Assembly (NCBI GenBank): GCA_038127535.1
Contig: JAYPHU010000015.1
Location: 20,795-84,794, forward strand
Origin: JAYPHU01 sp038127535
Lineage (GTDB): Bacteria > Pseudomonadota > Alphaproteobacteria > Rhodospirillales > UBA2165
Direction: 5' to 3'
DNA length: 64,000 nt
The notes under the pieces: model-generated
Told to the model about the DNA's origin: nothing
Seen by the model: only the letters and a program-made list of their open reading frames with translations
Databases searched by the model: none
Shown: in pieces, positions 18,837 to 28,358 of the stretch
How the letters are laid out: every line of letters begins with the position of its first letter
Numbering within the stretch: position 1 is the stretch's first letter
Program-made: the position numbers and the translations under genes

Positions 18837-19545
18837 GAACGAATGCCTTCACGATTGTGAGGTCGCCGGGATCGATCTCGAACTCCGGGTGCCATTGCAC
18901 GCCGATGCAGAACCTGTAGGCCGGCGCCTCGATGCCTTCGATCACCCCGTCCGGCGCCACGGCGTTAATCACCGTGCCGTCCGCCACGGCCTCCACCGCC
19001 TGGTGGTGGGCGGAGTTCACGTTCATCTCGTTTGTGCCGACAATTGCATGGAGCTGCGTGCCTTCGGTGATCGCCACCAGATGGCCCGGCTCGTCCCTCG
19101 GGTTGGGCTGCTCATGGGCCAGAGCGTTTTCCACCGTATCCGGGATATGCTGAATGAGTGTGCCGCCCAGCACCACGTTCAACAACTGCTGCCCGCCGCA
19201 GATGCCCAGGACGGGCATGTCCCGGCCGAGCGCGCCACGGGTGATGCCGAACTCGAAGTCCGTGCGCCGGGACTTGAGGGTTACCGTCTCGTGGACCGCA
19301 CCACCGCCGTAGAGCGCCGGGTCCACGTCGAATGCGCCGCCGGTGACAATCAGCCCGTCGATCCTGTCCAGATAGTCGTCCACCAGCTCGGGTTCGTGGG
19401 GCAGGATCATCGGCAATCCGCCGGCTTTGATGACAACAGCTGCGTAATTCTCCCGGAGCGCGTACCAGGGAAACTTGGAATAGCCCCCCGGCTCTTCATG
19501 ATCGAGGGTGATGCCGATGACGGGGCGGGAAGACGGGTTGGACAT
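18823..19545 (-). CDS. Class I glutamine amidotransferase-like (peptidase C26) protein
   Basis: 240 aa. The fold is that of gamma-glutamyl-gamma-aminobutyrate hydrolase (PuuD-like): DGLIVTGGAFDVDPALYG, the nucleophile elbow PVLGICGGQQLLNVVLGG with its Cys, and the His-containing GVQWHPEFEID. PuuD-type enzymes hydrolyse gamma-glutamyl bonds in polyamine breakdown, but no other puu genes are nearby, so the substrate is open. First gene of a minus-strand set with rluB and rsmD, and divergent from tadA. Confidence 0.85.
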   Translation of the reverse strand: MSNPSSRPVIGITLDHEEPGGYSKFPWYALRENYAAVVIKAGGLPMILPHEPELVDDYLDRIDGLIVTGGAFDVDPALYGGGAVHETVTLKSRRTDFEFGITRGALGRDMPVLGICGGQQLLNVVLGGTLIQHIPDTVENALAHEQPNPRDEPGHLVAITEGTQLHAIVGTNEMNVNSAHHQAVEAVADGTVINAVAPDGVIEGIEAPAYRFCIGVQWHPEFEIDPGDLTIVKAFVHAAG

Positions 19546-19628
19546 AATCGCCCTTATAGGAGTCCCCGCTCACCGGCGCAACTGCGCACATAGTTGCCAA
19601 AGACGAGCCCGCCTGCCACCTTGCCGCC

Positions 19629-20084
19629 ATGAACGATGACGCGCTTTCTTTTATGGATCAGGCCCTGGCCCAGGCGGAGGCCGCCGCCGCGCGGGGCGAG
19701 GTCCCCGTGGGCGCGGTGATTGTCGACGATCAGGGCCGGGTGCTCGCCGCCGCCGGCAACCGTACGGAAGAGCTGAACGATCCCACGGCGCATGCGGAGA
19801 TGCTGGCCATCCGCGAGGCCGCCGCCGCGCGGGGTGAGCCGCGGCTACCCGATTGCGATCTCTATGTGACCCTGGAACCCTGCCCCATGTGCGCTCAGGC
19901 GATATCGTTTGCCCGGCTGCGGCGGGTCTATTTCGGGGCCTATGATCCGAAGGGCGGCGGGGTGGATCACGGGCCGCGCGTCTTTCAGTCGTCGAGCTGT
20001 CATCATACGCCGGAAGTGGTCGGCGGGCTGGAAGAGGAAAAAGCCGCGAAGCTGCTGAAATCGTTTTTTGAAGCGCAGCGCTAA
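19629..20084 (+). CDS. tadA: tRNA-specific adenosine-34 deaminase
   Basis: 151 aa zinc deaminase that converts A34 to inosine in the anticodon of tRNA-Arg(ACG). Zinc ligands lie in HAEMLAIREA (His, catalytic Glu) and EPCPMCAQA (two Cys). The C-terminal GAYDPKGGGVDHGPRVFQS is typical of TadA rather than other cytidine-deaminase relatives. Starts at ATG 19629, divergent from the C26 gene. The next gene starts 41 bases downstream on the same strand. Confidence 0.93.
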   Translation: MNDDALSFMDQALAQAEAAAARGEVPVGAVIVDDQGRVLAAAGNRTEELNDPTAHAEMLAIREAAAARGEPRLPDCDLYVTLEPCPMCAQAISFARLRRVYFGAYDPKGGGVDHGPRVFQSSSCHHTPEVVGGLEEEKAAKLLKSFFEAQR

Positions 20085-20125
20085 AACCTGCTATCACTGC
20101 CGGGTAGACCAATCGGGAGAGAACA

Positions 20126-20989
20126 ATGGCCAAGGCAGTGCCGAAACGGGAACGTCCGGCCCGCACCTATTTCAACGGTGACTGGATCGAGGGCAGCCCG
20201 CCGATCTTGGCCCCCAACACCCAGGCTATGTGGCTGGGCACCGTGGTGTTCGACGGGGCCCGCGCCATCGCCGGTCAGATGCCGGACCTGGACCGGCACT
20301 GCCACCGGGTGAACCACTCAGCCGAAGTACTGGGCATGATCCCGACCCTTCCGGGCGAGGAGATCGAACGCCTGTCCCGTGAAGGCGTTGCCCAGTTCGA
20401 CGAAGATGCGGAGCTCTATATCTGTCCCATGTATTATGCCGAGGACGGGTTCATCACGCCGGAGCCGGACAGCACCAGGTTCGTGCTCTCCATCTATGAA
20501 GCGCCCTTGCCCGAGCCAAAGGGCTTTGCTGCATGCAAGTCGTCCTTCCGCCGGCCGGCAGCGGATCAGGCGCCGACCAACGCCAAGGCCTCGTGTCTTT
20601 ATCCCAATGTGGCCCGCTCGGTCAGCGAGGCCCGGCAGAAAGGCTTTGATACCGGCATCACCTTGGACCCGGACGAGCATGTGGCTGAGTTCTCCTACAC
20701 CAATCTGTTTTTCGCCAAGAACGGCGTGGTGCATACGCCCGCGCCCAACGGCACCTTCCTGAACGGGATTACCCGCCAGCGGGTGATCCAGCTTCTCCGG
20801 GACGACGGGATCGAGGTGCAGGAGCGGGTGGTCGATTACGAAGAACTGGCCGAGGCGGATGAGCTGTTCAGCAGCGCCAACTATTCCAAAGTCATGCCCT
20901 GCGTGCGGCTGGACGGCCGCGACCTGCAGCCTGGCCCCCTCTACCAGCACGCCCGGTCACTCTATTTCGGATTTAGTGAGAAGAGCTGA
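20126..20989 (+). CDS. ilvE: Branched-chain amino acid aminotransferase (class IV PLP enzyme)
   Basis: 287 aa. The sequence fits the class IV aminotransferase family: start region TYFNGDWIEGSPPILAPNT, the FDGARAIAG segment, the NAKASCLYPN segment holding the PLP lysine, EFSYTNLFF for the PLP glutamate loop, and NGITRQRVIQLL for phosphate binding. It most likely transfers amino groups to branched-chain 2-oxo acids; D-alanine transaminase or aminodeoxychorismate lyase are less likely alternatives within the family. AGAGAA about 10 bases upstream supports ATG 20126. Confidence 0.8.
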   Translation: MAKAVPKRERPARTYFNGDWIEGSPPILAPNTQAMWLGTVVFDGARAIAGQMPDLDRHCHRVNHSAEVLGMIPTLPGEEIERLSREGVAQFDEDAELYICPMYYAEDGFITPEPDSTRFVLSIYEAPLPEPKGFAACKSSFRRPAADQAPTNAKASCLYPNVARSVSEARQKGFDTGITLDPDEHVAEFSYTNLFFAKNGVVHTPAPNGTFLNGITRQRVIQLLRDDGIEVQERVVDYEELAEADELFSSANYSKVMPCVRLDGRDLQPGPLYQHARSLYFGFSEKS

Positions 20990-21055
20990 AGGATTTGCAT
21001 TTGTCGCATCTCCCCAAAGTCTTCAGGTTATCTTCTCCTACCCTATTCTGCGTCG

Positions 21056-21160
21056 TGTCCGACCCGCCCGAAGCCATTCGGGCGGTTGTCGGGTATCCAT
21101 GAATAATGGCCATATGGTCCCCCGAGAATTGCTTCGCAACTCGGGGGTGACGCAAAAAAG
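21056..21160. repeat. REP-like palindromic element
   Basis: Two near-perfect hairpins stand side by side in the 266-base gap after ilvE. The first pairs CCGCCCGAA with TTCGGGCGG across a 4-base loop (around 21064-21085, with outer CCGAC/GTCGG). The second pairs CCCCCGAG (21119-21126) with CTCGGGGG (21140-21147), with an inner TTGC/GCAA stem. This compound palindrome is typical of dispersed extragenic repeats and could also stop transcription. No gene is visible in the gap. Confidence 0.6.
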
Positions 21161-21255
21161 GGAGAGGAAGGGAGGAGACTAGGCCTCTCTGTCTACTCTG
21201 TGGTTTAATTTAGGCCTTAGGTAGAAAAACTGTTGGTCAAAACCTCCCCAAACGC

Positions 21256-21750
21256 ATGATTCAACCACTCGACCATACCCACGTCTCCGCCATTCTCGCC
21301 GTCGTCAATGACGGGGCCGAGGCCTATCGCGGTGTCATCCCGCCGGACCGCTGGCACGAACCCTATATGCCGAAGGACGAGTTACGCGCCGAGATGGCGG
21401 CAGGTGTTGCATTCCTGGGGGAGTTTGAGGATGAGGCACTTCTCGGCGTCATCGGCCTGCAGCGGCTCCAAGACGTCTGCCTGATCCGCCATGCCTATGT
21501 GCGCACCAGCCACCAGGGACGAGGCGTCGGCTCCCGGTTGATGGCGGCGCTCACGGAAAAGGCGGATGCGCCGCTATTGGTCGGCACCTGGGCGGCGGCG
21601 ACATGGGCGATCGGGTTCTATGAAAAACGCGGTTTCCGGCTGACGGAACCGGACGAAAAAACCCGATTGCTAAAAACCTATTGGACCATCCCCGACCGGC
21701 AGATCGAGACCTCGGTCGTGCTCGCCGAAGCGGGGTTTAAACCAGACTAG
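21256..21750 (+). CDS. GNAT-family N-acetyltransferase
   Basis: 164 aa. The acetyl-CoA-binding signature is HQGRGVGSRLMAALTEKA, preceded by the beta4 strand LIRHAYVRTS, and followed by AAATWAIGFYEKRGF. This GNAT fold acetylates small molecules or proteins; the substrate is not predictable. No strong ribosome-binding site lies before ATG 21256. Its 3' end overlaps the convergent SMP-30 gene by four bases (CTAG). Confidence 0.83.
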   Translation: MIQPLDHTHVSAILAVVNDGAEAYRGVIPPDRWHEPYMPKDELRAEMAAGVAFLGEFEDEALLGVIGLQRLQDVCLIRHAYVRTSHQGRGVGSRLMAALTEKADAPLLVGTWAAATWAIGFYEKRGFRLTEPDEKTRLLKTYWTIPDRQIETSVVLAEAGFKPD

Positions 21751-22670
21751 CCGGCGAACCGGGGTTCGGGCACGCCGCGAATGCCCAGGCCGGTGACCTT
21801 GAACAACGAGCCCGCCCCGAACTGAGGCTTGGTTTCCACCACGAAGTGATCATGGGCCTCCGCGCCGGGGTGATCCACCCGCTCCATGGAGGTCACGTAG
21901 ATTTCATCCAGGTTCTCGCCGCCGAACATCACGCTGGTGATATTTTTCACCGGCATGCCGATGCGGCATTCGATCTCACCGTCCGGGGTGCGGCGCACCA
22001 GCTCGCCGGTGACCAGTTCCGCCGTCCACATGCAGCCTTCCGCGTCCACGGTGGAGCCGTCATTGATCCCCTGTTCTCCCTCTGTGGAGGCAAAGACCCG
22101 TTGATTGGCGAGCGAGCCGGTCTTGATGTCATAGTCATAGGCCTAGATCTGATGCTGGAACGTGTCGGTGACATAAAAGGTCTTGTCGTCCGGGGACCAG
22201 CAAGGCCCGTTGGTGCAGATGATGCCGCCGCCGATCCGAGTGACGCTCAGGTCCGGATCAAGCCGCCAGAGCCCGCAAATGCCCAACTCTTCCTTGTCGT
22301 CCATACCGCTGGCGATAAACCGGCCGCGCCGGTCGACCTTGCCGTCGTTCAGCCGGGTGCGAGGTTCGTCCGCTTCGATCGCGACGATCTGGTCCAGGTC
22401 TTCCGTATCAAAATCATAGAAATAAAACCCGTCGTCATTGGCCAGCACCAGCCCGCCGTCTTTCCGCACCGCCAAGGCGCCGATATCGTGATCGGGGATG
22501 GACCGGGTTTCCACCTTGCCGGAGCTGGGGTCGAGCCGGAATACATTGTCCCTGCCGGACCGCCGGCCGGTGCTGTCGACCCAATAGAATAGCCCTGACT
22601 CCACATCCCAAACCGGGCCTTCTCCCAGATAGGTCTCGCAGTCGACGATTCGTTCGATTTGATAGGACAC
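21747..22670 (-). pseudogene. SMP-30/gluconolactonase family gene with an in-frame amber codon
   Basis: Read from GTG 22670 (VSYQIERIVDCETYLGEGPVWD), the frame is continuous for 308 codons except for a single TAG at 22143-22145. Both sides belong to one SMP-30/gluconolactonase/regucalcin protein: LGEGPVWD, RTRLNDGKVDRRGRF and TNGPCWSPDDKTFYVTDT lie before the stop, and GINDGSTVDAEGCMWTAEL after it. These are the usual metal-ligand regions. The TAG falls in QHQI*AYDYD, where the family normally has Trp or Tyr, each one base from TAG. The length without the stop is normal. Either freshly inactivated or a sequencing error. It ends 10 bases before the nitroreductase gene's coordinates begin. Confidence 0.82.
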
Positions 22671-22680
22671 GGGGCGCCGA

Positions 22681-23259
22681 CTAGCCGTTCCAGGCCGTGA
22701 CCACGCCTTCCGGGCCAATCCGGTTGCGCTCTTTCGGAGGCTCGGTGGGTGTGCCGACGAAGATAAAGCCCAGGATTTTCGTTTCAGATGTATGGCCGAG
22801 CAGTTTCTTGACCTCGGCATGATAGGCCGGCCACTCGGTCAGCCATTGCGCGGCATAGCCCAACGCATGGGCCCCGTTGAGAATGTTCTGACAGGCCGCG
22901 CCGATGGACATGAGCTGCTCAATGAGCGGCACCTTGTGAAGCTTCTCCTGGTTCGGATAACAGGTCACCACCAGCAGCAGCGGCGCATTTGACGGCCGCG
23001 CCCGCCAATATTCTACTTGTTCCTGTCCTTGATCGGGATTTTCCTCGGCATATAGATCCGCGTAAAGCGCGCCCAATTTGGCTTGGCCTTCCTTGCCGAC
23101 GACCTGAATACGCCACGGACCGCAGCGGCTGTGATCCGGCACCCGCAACCCGCACTCGATGATCGCGTCGATCTCTTCGGCGCTCGGGCCGGGCTCGCCC
23201 AGATTGGCGGCCACCACGGAACGCCGGGTGCGAATAAACTCTAGGGGGGTCTGGGACAT
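22681..23259 (-). CDS. Nitroreductase family protein (YdjA-like)
   Basis: 192 aa FMN-dependent oxidoreductase fold. RTRRSVVAANLGEPGPS and LRVPDHSRCGPWRIQVVGKE correspond to the FMN-binding N-terminus, and SIGAACQNILNGAHALGYAAQW to the central helix. The C-terminal GFIFVGTPTEPPKER is typical of the minimal YdjA subgroup. Start ATG 23259 has AAGGA about 8 bases upstream; a longer ATG at 23337 adds residues that overlap no family region. Substrate unknown. Upstream partner of the broken SMP-30 gene, probably in one transcript. Confidence 0.85.
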   Translation of the reverse strand: MSQTPLEFIRTRRSVVAANLGEPGPSAEEIDAIIECGLRVPDHSRCGPWRIQVVGKEGQAKLGALYADLYAEENPDQGQEQVEYWRARPSNAPLLLVVTCYPNQEKLHKVPLIEQLMSIGAACQNILNGAHALGYAAQWLTEWPAYHAEVKKLLGHTSETKILGFIFVGTPTEPPKERNRIGPEGVVTAWNG

Positions 23260-23407
23260 GGGGTGGTCCTTTGCGATGTGATCTCTATGCAACTCAACGC
23301 GAGTAAAGGATGTAGCGGGCGGCAGAGCCGAATTCAATCCTTCTCGCCGGGCTTATATAATGCGAATGAGAACGATTTGCATCAAAAAAATGGGGGGTCT
23401 GCCTTTT

Positions 23408-23505
23408 CAGTGCCGTCATCCACGGACTTGACCCGTGGATCCATATTTGTTTTCCGTAATTGGATACGCGGATCACGGCTTCGCCGGTCCGCGCATGACG
23501 ACTAG
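23408..23505. repeat. Alphaproteobacterial-type extragenic palindromic repeat
   Basis: Between the nitroreductase and HD-GYP genes lies a compound palindrome. GTCATCCACGG and CCCGTGGAT pair around a short loop at about 23411-23437, and GCGGATCACGG with its partner CCGGTCCGCG forms a second stem at about 23469-23497. The unit ends in CATGAC, the complement of its opening GTCAT. Sequences of this form (a stem around 'acttgaccc') are common dispersed elements in alphaproteobacterial genomes. No coding frame is supported in 23260-23517. Confidence 0.6.
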
Positions 23506-23517
23506 AAGAGAGGAGCG

Positions 23518-25305
23518 CTACTCCGCCGCTTCCAGATATTCGCCGATATCGACCTCGTCCATCTGCTCGGGCAGGAGGTATTTCTCCGCATACTCTTGAT
23601 AAACCCCGGAGGTCAGGAACAGTTCGAACAGGTCGTCGTCGATGTGGGCGTCCTTTTTCATGAAGCTCATGATCTTGACCGAGTCCGACAGCTTCTTAGG
23701 CGCCTTGTAGGGGCGGTCGGCAGCGGTCAGCGCCTCGAAAATATCGGCGATGGCCATGATCCTGGCCGGGATCGACATGTCTTCTTTTGCCAATCCACGC
23801 GGATAGCCAGTACCGTCCATCTTCTCGTGGTGGCCGCCCGCATATTCCGGCACTCGTTTCAGGTATTTCGGGAACGGCAGGGCCTCCAGCATGATGATGG
23901 TCTGCACGATGTGATCGTTGATCTTGTAGCGGTCTTCTTCGGTGAGCGTGCCCTGGCCGATGCCCAGATTGTAGACCTCGCCCAGATTAAATTTGAATTC
24001 GGGCACCTTCATGTTGAAGCCCCACTTGTTGTCGGGGGGTATCAGGTCCCGCTCTTCCCAGCAGACAATATGGTCGTAGCGGTCAGAGAGCAGGTTTTCG
24101 GTCACCGGCAATCCGGGCTCGGGCTCCCGTTCCTTCCGCTTGGCTTCGTCATAGGAAATGCCCAGCCGGTCGGACAGCGTCCGCTGCCAGGTCTCTTGCG
24201 CGATCTCCTTCACCCGGTCGACTCTCTCCGGGGCCATGAATTCGCCGCCCACATTGCATTCGGCGATGAAGGCGAAATCCTCGTCCAGTTTGGCGATGCG
24301 TTCTTCATAGGCGGCGCGCAACTCGGGCTCGTTGCCGCCGGCGATCACCGCCTTCAGCATTTCGATTTCCGCATCCCGCTTCAGGACCTCAAAGCGCATG
24401 CGAACTTCGTGGATGCGGTCATAGATGGTTTCCAGCTTGGTCGCCTTATCGACCACATATTCCGGCGTGGTCACCTTGCCGCAATCGTGCAGCCAGCCCG
24501 CGATGTGTAGTTCGTACCATTGCTCCTCGGTCAGATCGAAATCGGCGAAGCGCGGATCGTCGGAGTCACAAGCCGCCTTGGCGAGCATGTTGGTCAGTTC
24601 CGGCACCCGCTGGCAGTGCCCGCCCGTATAAGCGGACTTGGCGTCGATAGCGCCGGCGATCAGCTTAATGAAGGCGTCCAGCAGTTCTTTCTGCGCCTCC
24701 AGCAGCATCTGGTTGTTGAGCGAAATTGCCGCTTGGGAGGCCAAGGCCTCAATCAGCGGTTCAATTTCATCGGAGAAATGGGTTGTCTCCCCGGTCTTCG
24801 GATCGTTGGCGTTTAGAAGCTGCAAGACGCCGATCACGTCCTCTTCATGGTTCTTCAATGGGACCGTGAGGAAAGATTGAGAGTGATAACCGGTGGATTC
24901 ATCAAACTTCTTTGTGCCGGAGAAGTCGAATTCGTTGGAGCCATAGGCGTCCCGGATATTAATGAGCTTTCCCCGGACCGCGGCGGCGGACGCGACATTA
25001 TTCAGGTTCGGGTTGCCCTCGGCGTCGGTGGTCTGGATGTTCGTAAAGTTGATCTCAACGCCGGTCGTGCCACCCATGGCGATATTGAGAGAATCATTCC
25101 GGACAATCTCGAAACCGAGGCTGCCGTCGTCCTGCACCAGATAAAGCGTTCCGCCGTCAGCATTGGTAAAGTCCTTTGCCGCCAGCAGGATCTTCTCCAT
25201 CAGGCGATTGTGATCGAGCTCCGAGGAGAGCGCGATACCCAATTCAATAAGCCGCAAATAGGCGTCTGCCCCGTGTTGCGGCGAGTTTGTTTGTTCATCA
25301 GTCAT
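23518..25305 (-). CDS. GAF-HD-GYP domain signalling protein
   Basis: 595 aa, cytoplasmic; no membrane helix. An N-terminal GAF domain spans roughly residues 20-180 (KDFTNADGGTLYLVQDDG). The HD-GYP domain follows from about 215: YTGGHCQRVPELTNMLAKAA, the HD pair in HIAGWLHDCGKVTTPEYVVD, the later HH in GGHHEKMDGTGYPRGL (the GYP motif is intact), and ARIMAIADIFEALTAADRPY. HD-GYP proteins hydrolyse cyclic di-GMP. A long insert (about 280-420) separates the halves. ATG 25305 follows GGAAGG by 12 bases; ATG 25341 is also in frame. Confidence 0.9.
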   Translation of the reverse strand: MTDEQTNSPQHGADAYLRLIELGIALSSELDHNRLMEKILLAAKDFTNADGGTLYLVQDDGSLGFEIVRNDSLNIAMGGTTGVEINFTNIQTTDAEGNPNLNNVASAAAVRGKLINIRDAYGSNEFDFSGTKKFDESTGYHSQSFLTVPLKNHEEDVIGVLQLLNANDPKTGETTHFSDEIEPLIEALASQAAISLNNQMLLEAQKELLDAFIKLIAGAIDAKSAYTGGHCQRVPELTNMLAKAACDSDDPRFADFDLTEEQWYELHIAGWLHDCGKVTTPEYVVDKATKLETIYDRIHEVRMRFEVLKRDAEIEMLKAVIAGGNEPELRAAYEERIAKLDEDFAFIAECNVGGEFMAPERVDRVKEIAQETWQRTLSDRLGISYDEAKRKEREPEPGLPVTENLLSDRYDHIVCWEERDLIPPDNKWGFNMKVPEFKFNLGEVYNLGIGQGTLTEEDRYKINDHIVQTIIMLEALPFPKYLKRVPEYAGGHHEKMDGTGYPRGLAKEDMSIPARIMAIADIFEALTAADRPYKAPKKLSDSVKIMSFMKKDAHIDDDLFELFLTSGVYQEYAEKYLLPEQMDEVDIGEYLEAAE

Positions 25306-25524
25306 GGCACTACCAACCTTCCGAATAATCGGATCCGTCATATCAGTTGGGGGTTAACAGCAAATTTAATGACCGGACGCACCGGTCAGTGCCGGCCAGG
25401 GTATCCACGTTCCCGTTCCAGCGCAGTAATCATAAGGGTTATGCAGCGTTAATCGATGTAACAGAGTGTTACAAGTTGCCTGAATTGCCTTGACCTTCCA
25501 GGGTGAATTCTCCCTATAGCAGGC

Positions 25525-26888
25525 ATGGCCTATCGCAATTTACGGGACTTCATCGCCAAGCTGGAAGCTTCGGACCGCCTGGTCCGGGTGCGGGAGCCCG
25601 TCTCCACCCACCTGGAAATGACCGAGATTCAGACCCGGCTATTGGCCGAAAACGGCCCGGCCGTCCTGTTCGAGAACGTCATCAAGGAAGACAGCGAAAA
25701 AAGCGACTATCCAGTGCTGGTTAACCTATTCGGCACCGTGGAACGGGTCGCCTGGGCGATGGAACGGGAGCCGGAGACGCTGCGGGAGTTGGGCGAGACC
25801 CTCGCCTTCCTGCGCCAGCCCGAACCGCCGGCCGGCTGGCGGGAAGCGTTCGACATGCTGCCCCTGGTCAAGACCGCCATTGCGATGAAGCCGAAAACTA
25901 CGGGCAGCGCCCCCTGTCAGGAGGTGGTCTGGCAGGGCGACGAGATTGATCTGGCCAAACTACCCATCCAAATGTGCTGGCCGGACGAGCCAGCACCCCT
26001 GATCACCTGGCCGTTGGTGGTCACCGAAGACCCGAACCGGCCCGGCGACGACCGGTTTAATCTGGGCATCTACCGGATGCAGGTCACCGGCAAGAACACC
26101 ACGCTGATGCGCTGGCTCAAGCACCGGGGNNNNNNNNNNNNNNNNNNNNNNNNNNNNNNNNNNNNNNNNNNNNNNNNNNNNNNNNNNNNNNNNNNNNNNN
26201 NNNNNNNNNNNNNNNNNNNNNNNNNNNNNACTACGGGGACGAAGGACCCTATGGCGACCACACCGGCTACTACAATTCGGTGGAGAAATTCCCGGTGTTC
26301 ACCGCCAGCGCCATCACCATGCGCGGCGATCCCATTTATCTCTCCACGTTTACCGGTCGGCCGCCGGACGAACCGTCGGTCCTGGGCGAGGCGCTGAACG
26401 AGCTGTTCATTCCACTTTTGAGCCAGCAATTCCCCGAGATCGTCGATTTCTGGCTGCCGCCGGAAGGTTGCTCCTACCGGGTGGCTGTCGTCTCCATCAA
26501 GAAAGCCTACGCCGGCCACGCCAAGCGCATCATGATGGCGGTTTGGTCCTATTTGCGGCAATTTCTCTATACCAAGATGGTCATCGTGGTGGACGACGAC
26601 ATTAACGCGCGGGACTGGAACGATGTCATCTGGGCGATGTCCACCCGCATGGACCCTGTCCGCGACGTGACCCTGATCGACAACACGCCCATCGACTATC
26701 TCGACTTCGCTTCGCCCATCTCGGGCCTCGGCGGCAAGATCGGCCTGGACGCCACCAACAAACTGCCCGGCGAGACCAACCGGGATTGGGGCCGCAAAAT
26801 CCGCATGAGCGATGAGGTGATTGAGAAGGTGGATGAGATGTGGGAGAACCTAGGCCTGCCAGGCAACGGCACATCCATTTGGAAATAG
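25525..26888 (+). CDS. ubiD: UbiD family decarboxylase, interrupted by an assembly gap
   Basis: Two parts of one prenylated-FMN-dependent decarboxylase flank the N run. The left part is 201 residues (MAYRNLRDFIAKLEASDRLV to LMRWLKHRG). The right part resumes in another frame at YGDEGPYGDHTGYYNSVEKF and ends GNGTSIWK. Family members are about 490 aa; roughly 80 residues are missing, so the real gap is about 250 bases rather than 100, and its length should leave remainder 2 on division by 3. Function: decarboxylation of 4-hydroxybenzoate-type ubiquinone precursors, or another aromatic acid if not the UbiD orthologue. pmbA follows 9 bases later. Confidence 0.85.
26130..26229. other. Assembly gap of 100 N
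   Basis: Exactly 100 undetermined bases inside ubiD. A round 100 is the conventional placeholder for a scaffold gap of unknown size. The reading frame changes across it and about 80 codons of ubiD are absent, so the true gap is larger. Confidence 0.99.
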
Positions 26889-26897
26889 ACCCGGATC

Positions 26898-28241
26898 ATG
26901 ACTAACGCGGCCCCCATGCTTGACCTCCTCGACTCGCTTCTCAAAAAAGCGAAAGCCGCCGGCGCGGATGCGGCGGATGCGGTCTATATCGAATCCGTCT
27001 CCCTCGCTGTCGCTCAGCGTCTGGGCATGGCGGAAAAACTGGAACGCTCCGAAAGCATGGATGTGGGCCTGCGGGTCTTCTCCGGCAAAAGCCAGGCGAT
27101 TGTTTCCAGCTCCGATACGGCGCCGGACTCGCTGGATGAGCTGGTGGAGCGCGCCGTTGCCATGTCCAAGTCTGTGCCGGAGGACCCCTATTGCGGCATC
27201 GCTGACCCGGATCAGCTTGCCACCGAAATCGTCGAAATCGACGCCTTTGATCCGACCGAGCCCGATGCGGAAACGCTGATCGATTGGGCCAACCGGGCCG
27301 AGGCCGCCGCCCGCGCCGTCGATGGCGTCACCAATTCCGAAGGCGCGGAAGCCGGCTGGGGCCGGGCCAATGTGGCCGTCGCCGCATCCAACGGTTTCGC
27401 CCAAAGTTATTCCGGCTCGCATTTTTCGCTGAGCGCCGCCGTCTTGGCCGGGACCGGGACGGCCATGGAGCGGGACTATGATTATTCCGGCTCGGTCTAC
27501 GCGGAGGATTTGCGCAGCCCCGAAGAGATCGGCCGCGTCGCCGGCGAGAAGGCGGTCAAACGGCTCAATCCGAAAAAGGCAAAGTCGGAGCAGGTCCCAG
27601 TGGTCTATGACACGCGGGTGGCGCGGGGAATGCTGTCTCATTTGGCGACGGCGGTGAACGGTTCCTCCATCGCGCGCAACACGTCGTTCCTCAAAGACAA
27701 GATGGGTAAACAGGTTTTCTCCGACGGCATCACCATCGTCGATGATCCGCATAGGCCCCGGGGGCTGCGGTCCAAACCCTTCGACGGGGAAGGGGTCGCC
27801 AACCAGAAGCGCAATCTGATCGAAGACGGCAAACTGACCACCTGGTTCCTGGATTTACGGTCGTCCCGGCAGCTTAACCTGGAGACCACCGGGCATGCGT
27901 CGCGGGGCACAGGCTCGCCGCCGGGCCCGTCCGCCACAAACCTATATCTCGAAGCCGGCAAGACCAATGTGGCCGGACTGATCAGCGACATCAAAAGCGG
28001 CTTCTACGTGACCGAGTTGATCGGTTTCGGGGTCAACGGCCTTACCGGCGACTATAGCCGGGGCGCCGCAGGTTATTGGATCGAAAACGGCGAGATCGCC
28101 TATCCGGTCAGTGAAGTGACCATCGCCGGCAATCTGAAAGACATGTTCCTGAACCTGACCCCGGCCAACGACCTGGTGTTCCGCTACGGCGTCGATTCCC
28201 CGACCATCCGGGTCGACGGCATGACCGTCGCCGGTAAATGA
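26898..28241 (+). CDS. pmbA: TldD/PmbA family metallopeptidase, PmbA (TldE) subunit
   Basis: 447 aa. PmbA/TldE pairs with TldD in a heterodimeric protease that trims modified peptides and helps degrade antitoxins. Typical features are ERSESMDVGLRVFSGKSQAIVSS near residues 50-70, the conserved ARGMLSHLATAVNGSSIARN segment and the glycine-rich C-terminus GFGVNGLTGDYSRGAAGYWI. It lacks the HExxxH zinc motif, which belongs to the TldD partner; no tldD is in the window. ATG 26898 starts 9 bases after ubiD. Confidence 0.9.
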   Translation: MTNAAPMLDLLDSLLKKAKAAGADAADAVYIESVSLAVAQRLGMAEKLERSESMDVGLRVFSGKSQAIVSSSDTAPDSLDELVERAVAMSKSVPEDPYCGIADPDQLATEIVEIDAFDPTEPDAETLIDWANRAEAAARAVDGVTNSEGAEAGWGRANVAVAASNGFAQSYSGSHFSLSAAVLAGTGTAMERDYDYSGSVYAEDLRSPEEIGRVAGEKAVKRLNPKKAKSEQVPVVYDTRVARGMLSHLATAVNGSSIARNTSFLKDKMGKQVFSDGITIVDDPHRPRGLRSKPFDGEGVANQKRNLIEDGKLTTWFLDLRSSRQLNLETTGHASRGTGSPPGPSATNLYLEAGKTNVAGLISDIKSGFYVTELIGFGVNGLTGDYSRGAAGYWIENGEIAYPVSEVTIAGNLKDMFLNLTPANDLVFRYGVDSPTIRVDGMTVAGK

Positions 28242-28358
28242 CCCAACTCCCCAGCTTTAACCTTTTCTAGAGACAAACCGGTGCTGATTGGCGGGAGCGC
28301 ATGGTCCGTGGTATATTGACGGACTCTTTTATTGGTATTTCAACAGGTTGAGGCACCT

